In this document: one piece after another, positions 7,440-18,024 of the stretch | Layout of the letters: each line of letters starts with the position of its first letter | How positions within the stretch are numbered: the stretch's first letter is position 1 | Origin: Methanohalophilus levihalophilus | GTDB lineage: Archaea > Halobacteriota > Methanosarcinia > Methanosarcinales > Methanosarcinaceae | Length of the DNA: 64,000 nucleotides | NCBI RefSeq assembly: GCF_017874375.1 | Contig: NZ_JAGGLK010000003.1 | Location: 248,001-312,000 of the forward strand | Reading direction: 5' to 3' | Position numbers and translations under genes: made by a program | Notes under the pieces: model-generated | The model's database searches: none | Seen by the model: only the letters and a program-made list of their open reading frames with translations | Told to the model about the DNA's origin: nothing

Positions 7440-9038
7440 TCAATCCGCTTGTTTATACTTTTCATTGATTAATTGACGTTCATATTCCAATTGTTCAAGC
7501 TCGATTTTAAGATCATTCTTTTTGTTTTCAAGTGTTTTATATCCTCTCGAAATGCGATCTTCAAGTTTGCGCTTTTGTTGCTTGTATGTTAATTTATCCG
7601 CTAGAGATAGCATATCATTATTTTCAAGCTGATTTTCTACTTCTCGCAACTCATATTCATCACCATCAATTGATAGACTAAGTTCTTCAATGAATACGTT
7701 AGCTGCTGATTCCACCAAATTAATCTTCTTATCAAGGTATTCAATTTCCCTTTGATGTTCTGTATTCTTGTAGTGTTGTGCTTCAGCAGCAGCAGAAATT
7801 GTGACCCATTTCATACCCTTTAAGTATTCAAACATTGATATTTCTTCATCAAATTGAGTATAGAAATCAGCAGATTTTGCTGAATGTCCCATCCAGTAAT
7901 CTTTATAATCCTGTCTACTATCTGATTTATGCAACTGATTTGAAAAAAAACGCCTTAGATTATGCGACCTGAAGAACACATATCGATCTTCTTCACATAA
8001 TCCACAACCCTATGAAGCATCCTCAAAGAACCGATCCAATTCCTTTGGTTCAAATTTACGGAATCTAGTATCAGGTGAAATTTGCTTTTTCTTAACACGT
8101 CTTCCTTTAACACCACTTTTATTTTTAACTTCATACATTCTTGTATATTCACCATCAGCAACATATTTCAGAAATTCATTTCGTGGTTCAGGTCTACAAA
8201 ATAATGCATCATCTTCAGAATAGATATATTGTTTCTTTATATTATTTGATAAATCATCGTAATCAATACCATAGCCCATACGGTATTCCAAATAATCAAT
8301 GATTGCTTCACAAGCTTCTGTTGAAATATATGTATGATGTTTAACATGTGCCTTTTTCGGCTTATTTTTCATTTTCTGTCGTATAAATTCAATTTTGCAG
8401 ATTTTATATTTTGGATCATACCCTTCTCTGAATTTTCGAACAGTCAATTGTGTTATATCAACTTTGGATAATCCACTTGATAATTCACACAATGCAAACG
8501 CTTTTAGGAATTTTTGACATTCACCTAAACCTAATCGGATTTCATCTTTTGATAAGAAATATGTGTTATCTACTTCTTCTATTTCTTCACCATCATCATC
8601 TAATATTCTTGGTGAATATGCTTTTGGATCGATAATCATTCCATTTGATATGTAGAATGCTTTAATATTCGACAATATTTGTGCCTGTGTAGATGATTTA
8701 TAATTGTAAAAAATATGATTAACTATTCCATTCATGTGTTTGGGCAATGATCTTGCGTATGCTGGAAGATCAGCATTACGTTGTTCTCTAGTTCCCTAAT
8801 CAATAAGTTGTTGTGGCATTAAGGTATCGTCACCATATTCATTTCGAAGAAAATGAATGTAAATACCCATTGCTTTTTGTGCATTCTTTTTTGTGGAAGC
8901 TGCTTTTCCACTTAATCTTGCATCAAACCAATGAATAACAGCTTCATCATTTTTAAATTCCTTAATTATTGGTGAGAATTTAAACTGGGGTTTCTTATTA
9001 TTTTCACTTTCATTGCTTTTGTTGCTCATTTTGTCCAC
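7440..9038 (-). CDS. Tyrosine recombinase/integrase with two in-frame TAG codons
   Basis: One frame runs from GTG 9038 (or ATG 9029) to TGA 7440 over 533 codons, interrupted only by TAG at codon 81 (8798-8796) and codon 343 (8012-8010). Residues 1-80 carry a core-binding-like domain (SGKAASTKKNAQKAMGIYIH). The catalytic part has SSGLSKVDITQL at the first box, KHHTYIS, then His359-x-x-Arg362 in RSHNLRRFF, Gly-His385 and Tyr393 in ADFYTQF. A long coiled-coil tail (about 400-532) follows. The usual first-box arginine is replaced by Ser-Lys. The second TAG falls between two catalytic boxes, so termination there would give a dead enzyme. It would integrate the element into the chromosome. Confidence 0.8.
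8010..8012 (-). other. Second in-frame amber codon of the integrase
   Basis: TAG at codon 343, in the same frame as the upstream catalytic part and the downstream His-x-x-Arg and Tyr boxes. Ten sense codons separate it from the first downstream start-like codon. Confidence 0.7.
8796..8798 (-). other. First in-frame amber codon of the integrase
   Basis: TAG at codon 81, between the N-terminal core-binding region and the catalytic domain, with the frame continuing unbroken on both sides. Confidence 0.7.
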
Positions 9039-9170
9039 TCTCTAAATTTGATAGCAACCAAAGTTTCTAAGAAGTTCAGGTCATAGCCACTAAACCACAG
9101 CCGCAAATAGAAAAAACGGATTGCTGGGATGCAACTACACATCCTGCATTCCTCATTATAGACCTTGGAG

Positions 9171-9183
9171 TTATATAAATTTG
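9171..9183 (-). promoter_or_regulatory. TATA-like element, possible integrase promoter
   Basis: An AT-rich block that reads AAATTTATATAAC on the minus strand lies about 130 bases before the integrase start. The distance implies a leader of roughly 110 bases. The spacer 9039-9170 shows no gene. Confidence 0.3.
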
Positions 9184-9203
9184 TTCTTGTGTTAACGGAA
9201 CGC

Positions 9204-9219
9204 GGGGCAATGATGCCCC
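9204..9219 (-). terminator. Hairpin terminator after the fusion gene
   Basis: GGGGCA (9204-9209) and TGCCCC (9214-9219) form a six-pair stem with a four-base loop, nine bases beyond the TAA of the methyltransferase/ATP-grasp gene. Confidence 0.5.
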
Positions 9220-9227
9220 TAACAAAG

Positions 9228-11183
9228 TTAGTTTTTGCAGCTCCTGTCCTCACCTTCACTCGTTAGATCAGAATTTCTTTCTTCTGCACTTTTTATAATT
9301 CGATCAAGCATATCCGGGTAAGTGATATTCGCAAAAGCAGCCATTTTCGCAAGATGTCCATCCCAACACCAGCCCGGGTTAGGATTAACTTCCAGCAGTT
9401 TCGGATTCCCCCTGGCATCAAGTCTCCAGTCGAATCTCGCATAATCCCTGCATTCCAGCCTTGAGAATAATTTCAGGCTGCATTCGACAATGGTTTCTTC
9501 CACATCTGCAGAAAGGTTTGCAGGAACCGATTTGATGTTCCAGTAAGGTGAATCTGGCTTCCATTTTGCTTCATAGCCGCAAATTTTCACAAGATCATCC
9601 GGCAGGGCAGAGTAATCTTCCTCAGAGATGGGCAACACTGTGTACTTTTCCGGCGGTGTTCCGATTATCCCCATACTCAGATCCTTCCCTGTCAAAAACT
9701 CTTCCACAAGAATCGGTTTATCGTATCCCAGCCCTTCACGGATGGCATAAATTGCCCTTACGACTTCGTCATGTGTATAACATACACTGTTCCTGTTAAG
9801 CCCAAAACTGGAATCTCCAAAATTGGGTTTTACTATGACGGGGAAATCCATTGTAAGTTCAAACAAAGTATCGTCGGGTTTTACCATCAGGCCCTCGGGT
9901 ACAGGTACTCCCAACTCGCGTGCAATACCTCTTACAAGAGATTTATCGTAGCAGTATGCAAGACATTGTGGTCCGGAACCGGTATATGGAATATCCATCA
10001 TTTCCAGAATTGCCGGAACATGTAGCTCTTTGCGTGGATCGTTTGCATATCCCTCATCACAGAGATTCAGCACAATATCAGTTTTTGGGGATACTCTGGC
10101 TAGATCTGTTATGAGAGTATTGTGATTGGAAAGATAGCTGAACTCATAGCCTTCTATTTCCCTCAATGCGCCCTTGAGACAATCAATGGTGTAGAAATCA
10201 TCGTCGTCAAAAATGCCTGAAGGTTTAAGAGGATCTGCTTTTGCAGGATCTCCAAGGAGGACTGTAACTTTCTTTGCTTTGGCTTTGTTTTTGCTCCTGA
10301 CAGGAGTCCATTCCTTCCTTATCGTTGCAGCCACAATGATGCGCTTTTCCATCATTCCAAGATCCTGGCCTCTTCTGGAATTTGATCCTACCTCTCCCAC
10401 AAGCTCGACGTTTGTAAAACCTGCATTCTCAAGTAGTTCCGTCAATGATTTCACAGTGTAGAGGCGTTCGGCATAAAACTGGTCTGCAACAACGCCTTTC
10501 TTGTCATCAACGATTACTTCCCTGGAGATGAGTTTCTGTCCGTCAATGGAAAGTGAACGCTCGCGGCAAACAAAACTGTTCTTATCTATCCACTCCCATG
10601 AACGTGGCTGGAAATGTTCTTTCAGATATGATCCGTCTGAAACATCCAGAAGCAATTTTCCATGCGGTTTAAGAATGCGTTTTGCCTCATTAAGAACTCT
10701 CAAATCTTCTTCAGGGGTTTCAAAGTAGCCAAAACTGTTCCCAAGGATCATCAAGCAACCAAAAGAATCAGGCGCATAGGGTGTTTTCCGTGCATCACCT
10801 TCACGAAATCTTACATGCAGGTTTTCTTTCCGGGCTTTTGTTTTTGCTCTCTGGATAAGGTAACGTGATCTGTCCAGTCCTTCTACATTTTTATATCCGC
10901 GCCGGACAAGTTCAAGGGTATGGCGTCCCTGCCCGCAGCAGAGATCCACTATCCTTTCATTCTGATCAAGCTTGAGAGCTGAAACAAATAAATCAATTTC
11001 ATCCTTCGTTATATTTTCATCATCTACGACGTCTGCATCTGTCTTCAGGTACAACGAGTTGAAAATATGTCTCCACCAGTCCGGACGCACATGTTCTTCC
11101 AGATGCGAGACCGGGCCTAAAGTCCTTTGGGCTGTGTTATGTCGTGAATTCTCACGACACTCGGAGATTCCGGGCTTTTTCAT
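9228..11183 (-). CDS. Methyltransferase / ATP-grasp ligase fusion
   Basis: A 651-residue protein joins two enzymes. Residues about 30-290 are a class I SAM-dependent methyltransferase, with the SAM motif VDLCCGQGRHTLEL near 79-92 and DARKTPYAPDSF after it. Residues about 305-635 resemble D-alanine-D-alanine ligase: LLGDPAKADPL at the start, YTGSGPQCLAYCYDKSLV, the ATP-grasp lid VIVKPNFGDSSFGLNR, and the metal-binding RFDWRLDARGNPKLLEVNPN. The pair should methylate a small molecule or peptide and make an amide bond by an acyl-phosphate intermediate; the substrate cannot be read from the sequence. Methanogens without murein have no need for D-Ala-D-Ala, so another product is likely. SepCysS lies upstream but a strong terminator separates them. 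Confidence 0.8.
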   Translation of the reverse strand: MKKPGISECRENSRHNTAQRTLGPVSHLEEHVRPDWWRHIFNSLYLKTDADVVDDENITKDEIDLFVSALKLDQNERIVDLCCGQGRHTLELVRRGYKNVEGLDRSRYLIQRAKTKARKENLHVRFREGDARKTPYAPDSFGCLMILGNSFGYFETPEEDLRVLNEAKRILKPHGKLLLDVSDGSYLKEHFQPRSWEWIDKNSFVCRERSLSIDGQKLISREVIVDDKKGVVADQFYAERLYTVKSLTELLENAGFTNVELVGEVGSNSRRGQDLGMMEKRIIVAATIRKEWTPVRSKNKAKAKKVTVLLGDPAKADPLKPSGIFDDDDFYTIDCLKGALREIEGYEFSYLSNHNTLITDLARVSPKTDIVLNLCDEGYANDPRKELHVPAILEMMDIPYTGSGPQCLAYCYDKSLVRGIARELGVPVPEGLMVKPDDTLFELTMDFPVIVKPNFGDSSFGLNRNSVCYTHDEVVRAIYAIREGLGYDKPILVEEFLTGKDLSMGIIGTPPEKYTVLPISEEDYSALPDDLVKICGYEAKWKPDSPYWNIKSVPANLSADVEETIVECSLKLFSRLECRDYARFDWRLDARGNPKLLEVNPNPGWCWDGHLAKMAAFANITYPDMLDRIIKSAEERNSDLTSEGEDRSCKN

Positions 11184-11301
11184 TACAATTTACCTTCTTG
11201 GAATTATTCTTCACTTCGATTTCATGAAGAATTAAAAAACGCAAATGTAATTACAAATATAAAAAGCAGATTCCAGAATTAGATAAGGGTTCAAAAAGAA
11301 A

Positions 11302-11341
11302 ACGGCCTTTAGGACATAATCCAACCCATACATAAGGCCGT
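11302..11341 (-). terminator. Strong hairpin terminator after SepCysS
   Basis: AAGGCCGT (11334-11341) pairs perfectly with ACGGCCTT (11302-11309), and on the minus strand the stem is followed by a T-rich run. It lies 15 bases beyond the SepCysS stop. The remaining spacer to 11184 holds only AT-rich sequence. Confidence 0.6.
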
Positions 11342-11355
11342 ATTCGGAAGGTGTT

Positions 11356-12525
<1,170 letters not shown>

Positions 12526-12533
12526 TCATGAAT

Positions 12534-12809
12534 TCAGGAAAGCGCTTTCTGGAATACTTCCATGAAATCGTCAAACCTTTCATTAAGGCTACTTGCTGCT
12601 TTTCGGATGGTTGCAATTGGATCTTCGCCATCAGTCTTAACAAACAGTACAGGATCGCTTATTGTGACATGTTTCATGTCGTATGTTGCTATCTCTACAT
12701 GTTCGTCTTCGAGTAAAACAGACTTGAGTAAATTCAGAAGGGTATGGCTTTCTCCCCGGATTTCAAGTCTGATTTCATTATCGGTTTTTTCCAGGATTTT
12801 CAGTTCCAT
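12534..12809 (-). CDS. rpoL: RNA polymerase subunit L
   Basis: A 91-residue archaeal Rpo11 (Rpb11-like) subunit, which pairs with subunit D in the assembly platform of RNA polymerase. The typical core is present: HTLLNLLKSVLLEDEHVEIA, then TISDPVLFVKTDGEDPIATI and the C-terminal helix. It lies 20 bases after csl4 in the same direction, an arrangement common in archaea. It ends in TGA. Confidence 0.96.
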   Translation of the reverse strand: MELKILEKTDNEIRLEIRGESHTLLNLLKSVLLEDEHVEIATYDMKHVTISDPVLFVKTDGEDPIATIRKAASSLNERFDDFMEVFQKALS

Positions 12810-12829
12810 AAGTATTCTCCCGCGTGATT

Positions 12830-13558
12830 TTAGATTTCACCGGTACCGTAGCCGGAAGCAAGGTTGCGTTTCTCAACATTGCCGCAATTTGGACATTTAA
12901 GACGCTTGTCATCTTTCTGCATCACAGTTCCACATTTTGGACACATTGCAGACATGACACCGAGTTCTTTTTCTGCAGTGGACAATCTCATGTTTTCAAC
13001 ATCGATAACCTTTGCCTTGATTATGTCACCAAGTCCGAATTCATCAGCGATGTTCTTCACATAGGATTCCCTGATATTTGATATATGGATGGCAGCAACG
13101 CCGGGATCGTTTATCTCACGTTCGCCGTGGCCTTTTATTGCTGCAATTTTCATAAGCGCCATGGAATCCCTGAGGTTGATTATCATTCCAGCAACAGTAT
13201 CTCCTTTCTTGACAACAGGTGGAATGGTTGAAGCAGGCTTAACTGATACTTCCCTTCTCTTCTTGTTGATCTGGACTGTTCCCATGCGGCTGGCTAAAAT
13301 GTCACCGCGCACAGTATATGTTCCGTCACCTGCTTTGAACTCTTCAGTGATGCCTACTATTTCTCCCGGAAGGACAAATTGTTCTTCCTCTTCGACCTCT
13401 TCTTCCTCTTCAGGGGTTTCTTCGGTTTCTTCCACTTCTTCGATTTCCTTGATTGTTTCATCCCCTTCGGCATTTTCTGAGTTCATTTCCTGTTCTTCGG
13501 AAGATGCCCCTTTGAGCTTTCTTCTCGTGGTTTTCTTCTTAGTGCTTTTGAGTCTAAT
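12830..13558 (-). CDS. csl4: Exosome subunit Csl4, apparent ATT start
   Basis: Csl4 is the S1-domain cap subunit that recruits RNA and DnaG to the archaeal exosome. From LPGEIVGITEEFKAGDGTY the N-terminal domain is followed by an S1 domain (about 100-190) and a C-terminal zinc ribbon (CPKC...CPNC). A glutamate-rich stretch precedes the core. The first ATG in frame is 13486, but it has no ribosome-binding site. The frame stays open upstream with a basic, coding-like run (LKSTKKKTTRRKLKG) back to an ATT at 13558 that sits six bases after GAGGG. I place the start there; the alternative is 13486 (218 residues). It ends in TAA. Confidence 0.88.
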   Translation of the reverse strand: MRLKSTKKKTTRRKLKGASSEEQEMNSENAEGDETIKEIEEVEETEETPEEEEEVEEEEQFVLPGEIVGITEEFKAGDGTYTVRGDILASRMGTVQINKKRREVSVKPASTIPPVVKKGDTVAGMIINLRDSMALMKIAAIKGHGEREINDPGVAAIHISNIRESYVKNIADEFGLGDIIKAKVIDVENMRLSTAEKELGVMSAMCPKCGTVMQKDDKRLKCPNCGNVEKRNLASGYGTGEI

Positions 13559-13582
13559 GAAAATCCCTCATATAGGTTATTA

Positions 13583-14185
13583 TTAATTTGAATGAGAACC
13601 GGACTTTATCCTGTATACTTCCACTTCAATTTGTTCTACATCCTTTTTATGGAATTTAAATGTTCTTTTTATCGGGAAATTTGCAGAGTACGTGTCTGTT
13701 ACAATGGCAGGCCTTATATACTTCTCTATGAAACTCCGACTCCCACAATTATGTATGGAATAGATTGTTCCCGCAATTTCCAGAGCTTTCTTCAGGAATG
13801 GCCTGTCATTTCCTTTGCACTGGGCCCCAAAAGGAGGGTTCATGAGGATAGTATCAGCGTGCTTATCAATACTATCAATCGGTGAACACACAAACTCAAC
13901 TTCAACGCCCAGTTTTTCTGCATTCCTGCAGGCAATCATGAGTGCCCCGGGATCGATGTCATAGCCAATTACTTCTTCAGCTCCCAGCAGTTTTGCACCT
14001 ATTGCCAGCATGCCTGTCCCGCAACCAAGATCAATTACCGTGCCTTCAAGGTCTCCCTGCATATACGCAAAATGCAATATTTCGGCTGCAAGCGTTGCAG
14101 GTGTTGGATACTGCTCAAGAGTGATGTCGGGTCTCTCAAATCCCTCCACCTTTTGCAACAGCATCTCAAGTTTGCGCTGTTTCAT
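13583..14185 (-). CDS. METTL5-like N6-adenine rRNA methyltransferase
   Basis: A class I methyltransferase of about 200 residues. The SAM motif is [20 protein letters not shown] (about 45-65) and the catalytic NPPF (MNPPFGAQ) marks an adenine-N6 enzyme. The N-terminal [15 protein letters not shown] is typical of the METTL5 family, which modifies small-subunit rRNA. The frame could begin at GTG 14200, overlapping dph2, but GAGGTG at the end of dph2 lies 12 bases before ATG 14185, so I choose the latter. It is translationally coupled to dph2 and precedes csl4. It ends in TAA. Confidence 0.88.
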   Translation of the reverse strand: MKQRKLEMLLQKVEGFERPDITLEQYPTPATLAAEILHFAYMQGDLEGTVIDLGCGTGMLAIGAKLLGAEEVIGYDIDPGALMIACRNAEKLGVEVEFVCSPIDSIDKHADTILMNPPFGAQCKGNDRPFLKKALEIAGTIYSIHNCGSRSFIEKYIRPAIVTDTYSANFPIKRTFKFHKKDVEQIEVEVYRIKSGSHSN

Positions 14186-14192
14186 GGGTGCT

Positions 14193-15179
14193 TTATTCAC
14201 CTCTTATTTCATCAAAAACAAGTTCTTCCCGCTCCCCCAGGACTATTTCAAATTCAGGAGGGGTGAGCACGGGGGCAGGATATCTTCCAGAGTCATCGAT
14301 TGCAATTCGTGGACATGCGGTATTAACGATAACATCAACCTTAAAGTTCAGCATTTGTTCAGGGGTAACCAGATCCATTGTCAGAATGTAAGCCTGCATT
14401 CCCTTTTCCTTTGCTTTCTGCATAAGGGATTCTGCAAGTTCCATTCTTTCCTGCCCGGTTTTTGTGGATACTACAATCAACACAGTTTTTGCATCCATTG
14501 AGTTTCCAATGGCAGCATATCGTTTTTTCATCATTATGCGGGTTTCAACTTTTCTGACTTCATTCAGGTATGGATCTGCAATAATTACTGGTCTTTCGCT
14601 TCCAAGGGCCACTCCGGTTGGATGGAAGTTGCCGCCGCCGATATACAGGTACTCGTCACAATCCTCGGCAAACGCAGCGGAAAAATTGCATCCCAATACC
14701 TGCCCTGGATATGTTATCCTGCTGTCTCCTTCAGATATTATACCTTCTTTTCCAGCTTCTTCAAGCAACCTGTGTAATCCTTCCAGCTTGTGGACATGCT
14801 GAACAGTTGTGATCAGGCCAATGCGCTTTCCTTCAAGAAGGGGAAGTGCTTTGCGAACCACATCTTCAAGATCTATTGAAGATCGTGCTTCGATGTAGAT
14901 AACTTTCCCTCCGTCATCTTCTCCGATTGTAGAATGGGCAAAATGGAATACAAGGTCCATTTCCTCAAGGAGTTGCCTGTCAAGGTCGCAGGCTCCGTAG
15001 CAGGGGTTTGCTGAAATCTGGACTTCTGCACCGGTTTTTTCTTCAATCTCAGATGCAATTGCAAGAGATCTCCTTTTGAGGCCTTCGGGAAACTGGAGCC
15101 CAACTTTGTGGGCATCACGTTTTTTTATCTCGTCAATAATCCTTGGGATTTCCAGATCAAAGTCTTCAGTTGCGCTCAC
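14193..15179 (-). CDS. dph2: Diphthamide synthase Dph2
   Basis: A 328-residue radical SAM-type enzyme of unusual chemistry: it transfers the 3-amino-3-carboxypropyl group of SAM to a histidine of elongation factor 2, the first step to diphthamide. Its three cluster-binding cysteines are in NPCYGACDL (about 59), GCNFSAAFA (about 163) and [11 protein letters not shown] (about 287). It starts with GTG 15179 inside the last codons of hpt (14-base overlap) and runs into the methyltransferase gene, so the four genes hpt, dph2, methyltransferase and csl4 are one operon. Confidence 0.94.
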   Translation of the reverse strand: MSATEDFDLEIPRIIDEIKKRDAHKVGLQFPEGLKRRSLAIASEIEEKTGAEVQISANPCYGACDLDRQLLEEMDLVFHFAHSTIGEDDGGKVIYIEARSSIDLEDVVRKALPLLEGKRIGLITTVQHVHKLEGLHRLLEEAGKEGIISEGDSRITYPGQVLGCNFSAAFAEDCDEYLYIGGGNFHPTGVALGSERPVIIADPYLNEVRKVETRIMMKKRYAAIGNSMDAKTVLIVVSTKTGQERMELAESLMQKAKEKGMQAYILTMDLVTPEQMLNFKVDVIVNTACPRIAIDDSGRYPAPVLTPPEFEIVLGEREELVFDEIRGE

Positions 15180-15738
15180 CTGCGACCTCCGTTACAACTA
15201 CTCCGTCTGGTTTTACATCAATAGTGACAAGCACTTTGACTTTAACTCCGCCTGAGGAAAGTTTTGATGCTCCTTCCCCCCGACCAATTACGACTACAAT
15301 GTCTACAATTTCAACACCCATACTTTGGAGTCCTTTTACAAGGGCATTCATAGTTCCCCCGGTGCTGATAACATCGTCTACAATAAGAATCCTGTCTCCC
15401 TTTTTGAGACCATTGATGTACAATTCGCCCTTTGAGTAGCCGGTGCTCTGGGATAATTTAACCTCCCCTTCCATGCCATATTCCCTTTTCCTTATGATAG
15501 AATACGGTATTCTTGTTTTCAGGGATAGGGCGGTTGCAATGGGTATTCCCATGGCTTCCACGGACACGATGCGATCAACGTCCATGTCTGCTATATTCAT
15601 TATTCTCTCAGTGACATCCTCCAGCAATTCGGGTTCAATCATTGGGATTCCATCTGCGATGGGGTGGATAAAATAGGAATATTCGCCTCTCTTTATTATC
15701 GGGGCTTTAGAAAGGGATTCTTCGAGGATTTCAGGCAT
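15166..15738 (-). CDS. hpt: Hypoxanthine phosphoribosyltransferase
   Basis: A 190-residue purine salvage enzyme that joins hypoxanthine (or guanine/adenine in relatives) to PRPP. The PRPP-binding loop is [18 protein letters not shown] (about 118-135) and the substrate part is [20 protein letters not shown]. Archaeal members of this length are common. It is the first gene of the leftward operon; a divergent acetyltransferase gene begins about 140 bases away, and the AT-rich spacer 15739-15862 presumably holds promoters for both. It ends in TGA. Confidence 0.93.
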   Translation of the reverse strand: MPEILEESLSKAPIIKRGEYSYFIHPIADGIPMIEPELLEDVTERIMNIADMDVDRIVSVEAMGIPIATALSLKTRIPYSIIRKREYGMEGEVKLSQSTGYSKGELYINGLKKGDRILIVDDVISTGGTMNALVKGLQSMGVEIVDIVVVIGRGEGASKLSSGGVKVKVLVTIDVKPDGVVVTEVAGERN

Positions 15739-15874
15739 TTCAAATGTTCCTGTGTGTTAATATGAATATGTGAATGATGTATTGAAAGAATGCTGGGAGA
15801 TAAAGTTTGTCCTTATTTAAGCATGGTGGATAATTACATATCTCTTTATACCCGCTTTACATGTGAGTACTACA

Positions 15875-16330
15875 ATGAATGCACAGAAAGCTCCTGCCTC
15901 ATCCGATCCAGAAAAGGTTCTTGTTCGAAATGCAGGAAAAGCTGATGAAAAAGCTGTTGATGTTTTACTTTCCACCTATTTCCTTGACCGGGATGATGTG
16001 GATATTTCAAACTTCATAATTGGAGAAGTTGATGGCAAAGTCATAGGTGTAATCTCTTGTCTGGAAGAGCCATTCAATGAAATCCATTCTGTAGCAGTTC
16101 ATGCTTCTTACCGGGGAAAAGGAATTGGAAAATCACTTTTGCTTCATGCAATGAACCGTATGAGCGGCACAACATACGTAAGGACAACCTCTCCTGACTT
16201 TTTCCTGAAGCAGGGGTTTAAGGAAGTTGAAGACAAAGGAAAAGAAGAATTGTGGGAAGATTGTCGCAATTGCAGTCGCCTCGAGTCATGCAGGCAACAT
16301 TTCCTTTATTTCAAAAAAGGCGGAGAATAA
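15875..16330 (+). CDS. GNAT N-acetyltransferase with cysteine tail
   Basis: A 150-residue GNAT enzyme. The acetyl-CoA motif A is IHSVAVHASYRGKGIGKSLL (about 70-95). The C-terminus carries CRNCSRLESCRQHF, a four-cysteine-like patch that could bind metal. The substrate is not deducible. TTTATA about 28 bases upstream of ATG 15875 suggests a leaderless transcript; GTG 15863 is an alternative start. The next gene starts four bases after its TAA, so the two are cotranscribed. Confidence 0.85.
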   Translation: MNAQKAPASSDPEKVLVRNAGKADEKAVDVLLSTYFLDRDDVDISNFIIGEVDGKVIGVISCLEEPFNEIHSVAVHASYRGKGIGKSLLLHAMNRMSGTTYVRTTSPDFFLKQGFKEVEDKGKEELWEDCRNCSRLESCRQHFLYFKKGGE

Positions 16331-16333
16331 CGA

Positions 16334-16891
16334 ATGCTGACACTTGGAATTGTCAACACATATGATAAAATAAAGGTGCTTGATGCTCATTATCGTGCCA
16401 TTGCAAGAGCTGCTCCTATGTGCAAAGCATATGGATTTAGTCTTGCTCTTTTTGATTTTCCATTCAAGATTGAAAAAGATGAGCTTGTGGATTATGTTGT
16501 GGAAAAAACCACAATAGGCGAATCCGGATCTTACCTGAAAGAACTCAATGAAAAAGGGCACTTTTTCGTTGGGGATTTACCGAAAAAAGGCTTCCCTTCC
16601 CATTTCGGCAAGCTTGTGGCAACTACTTCCAAACCGGATCCTTCCTTCAAGATTACTACTTTTGAAATGGCAGACGAAATCCTGAATCGCAATTCCTTCC
16701 TTTTCCTTGTGGGATTGGGGCGGAAAGGACTTCCGCGGGATCTGATAAAACGTGCTCCACTACATCTTGATATCACAAACGAGGGAATTTCCTGTGAAAC
16801 CTGCACAGCAATCGGCGCAATTCCTTCACACCTCATGGGTATTGTTTATGCGAAGCAGGCATCCCAAAACGCTTTTAACAGACGTGAATAA
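16334..16891 (+). CDS. DUF531 family protein
   Basis: A 185-residue archaeal protein of the DUF531 group. It contains the conserved stretches LGIVNTYDKIKVLDAHYRAI at the start, FLVGLGRKGLPRDLIKRAPL, and GISCETCTAIGAIPSHLMGI near the end. The Gly-rich GLGRKGLP followed by a conserved ending resembles SAM-binding knotted (SPOUT-like) enzymes, but that is only a suggestion. Its close coupling with the acetyltransferase upstream and the iron-sulfur protein downstream makes a three-gene operon of unknown purpose. It ends in TAA. Confidence 0.8.
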   Translation: MLTLGIVNTYDKIKVLDAHYRAIARAAPMCKAYGFSLALFDFPFKIEKDELVDYVVEKTTIGESGSYLKELNEKGHFFVGDLPKKGFPSHFGKLVATTSKPDPSFKITTFEMADEILNRNSFLFLVGLGRKGLPRDLIKRAPLHLDITNEGISCETCTAIGAIPSHLMGIVYAKQASQNAFNRRE

Positions 16892-16902
16892 TATTGTCCT
16901 TG

Positions 16903-18024
16903 ATGATGGATAACAGGGTGGTCATTGCTTCCTGTCCGGATTATTCCGCTGCAAAAGGAGCGGTAAGGGAAGCAGTTGCAGAACTTGGTGGGATGAAACG
17001 TTTTGTGAATTCGGGAGATCGTGTTTTGATCAAACCCAACCTGCTTGCTGCTCATGTGCCGGAAGATGCAGTTACAACCCATCCTGAAGTTGTGGCGGCA
17101 GTTTGTGATCTTGTGATAGAAGCCGGTGGAATTCCCATGGTGGGAGACTGTGCAGGAATCACTCATCCGGGAGCAACCGCCAAAGCATTCGAAGTATCAG
17201 GAATTGGCGAGTCTACGCTCAACACTGGCGGGGATGTTGTCAATTTCCAGCAAAACGGTTTCAGAAAGGTTGAAGTTCCGGGCGCAAAACACTTTCCTGA
17301 ACTTTACATCAGCAAGGATGTTCTGGACGCAGATGTTGTTATCAATCTTCCCAAGCTAAAAACCCATGAGCTGACACTCATGACCGGGGCTGTCAAGAAC
17401 ATGTTCGGAACCGTCCCCCTGAAGATACGCAAGGAATCTCACCTTCTCGCAGATCCTGATGTTTTCAGTGAGGCAGTTCTTGAGATTTTTTCCGCTGCAA
17501 CTCCGCAGCTTTCAATTATGGATGCTGTTCTCTGTATGGAAGGGCATGGTCCGTCCCGGGGTTCCCCGGTACATGTCGGTGCAATCATTGCTTCCGCCAA
17601 TTCGTTTGCATTGGACATTGTTGCAGCGCAGGTAATGGGATTCGACAAAATGGATATTCCTACAAATCGGGTTGCTGCCAGAAAGGGATTGGATACGGAT
17701 CTGGAAATTACGGGTATTCCTATTGAGGATGTGACAGTATCTTTCAAACGCCCTCCCCGAGGGGTTCTTCGTCTTTTGCCTCCATGGATTACCTCAATAG
17801 TAGGACGAGCCTATAAAGTAAATCCAGAAATCAACACCTTCAGATGCCAGTTGTGCGGAGCCTGTGTATCCAATTGTCCGGCAGATGCCATCAAAAAAGA
17901 AGGGTCTTCACTTAAAATAGATGACAAGCAGTGCATCCTTTGCTACTGCTGTCGCGAGCTATGCCCCTACGAGGCAGTGGATATCAAGAAATCACTGCTT
18001 GCGAAGATTTTGTCAAGGGATTAA
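16903..18024 (+). CDS. DUF362 protein with two [4Fe-4S] sites
   Basis: About 373 residues. The first 300 form a DUF362 domain ([60 protein letters not shown]), a fold found in uncharacterised redox proteins. The C-terminus carries a bacterial-type ferredoxin pair: [16 protein letters not shown] and [16 protein letters not shown], each with the Cys spacing of a [4Fe-4S] cluster. The role is probably electron transfer or cluster-dependent chemistry; the target is unknown. ATG 16903 or 16906 is a better start than TTG 16894. Its TAA overlaps the TAA of convergent pheS by four bases. Confidence 0.85.
   Translation: MMDNRVVIASCPDYSAAKGAVREAVAELGGMKRFVNSGDRVLIKPNLLAAHVPEDAVTTHPEVVAAVCDLVIEAGGIPMVGDCAGITHPGATAKAFEVSGIGESTLNTGGDVVNFQQNGFRKVEVPGAKHFPELYISKDVLDADVVINLPKLKTHELTLMTGAVKNMFGTVPLKIRKESHLLADPDVFSEAVLEIFSAATPQLSIMDAVLCMEGHGPSRGSPVHVGAIIASANSFALDIVAAQVMGFDKMDIPTNRVAARKGLDTDLEITGIPIEDVTVSFKRPPRGVLRLLPPWITSIVGRAYKVNPEINTFRCQLCGACVSNCPADAIKKEGSSLKIDDKQCILCYCCRELCPYEAVDIKKSLLAKILSRD

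Noticed and set aside
9026-9259. 77-codon minus-strand ORF upstream of the integrase
   Set aside because: Overlaps the terminator hairpin and the ends of both neighbouring genes and has no protein-like pattern.
13089-13586. 165-codon plus-strand ORF
   Set aside because: It is antisense to csl4, whose domains are clear; its Ser-rich sequence is the mirror of the acidic csl4 start.
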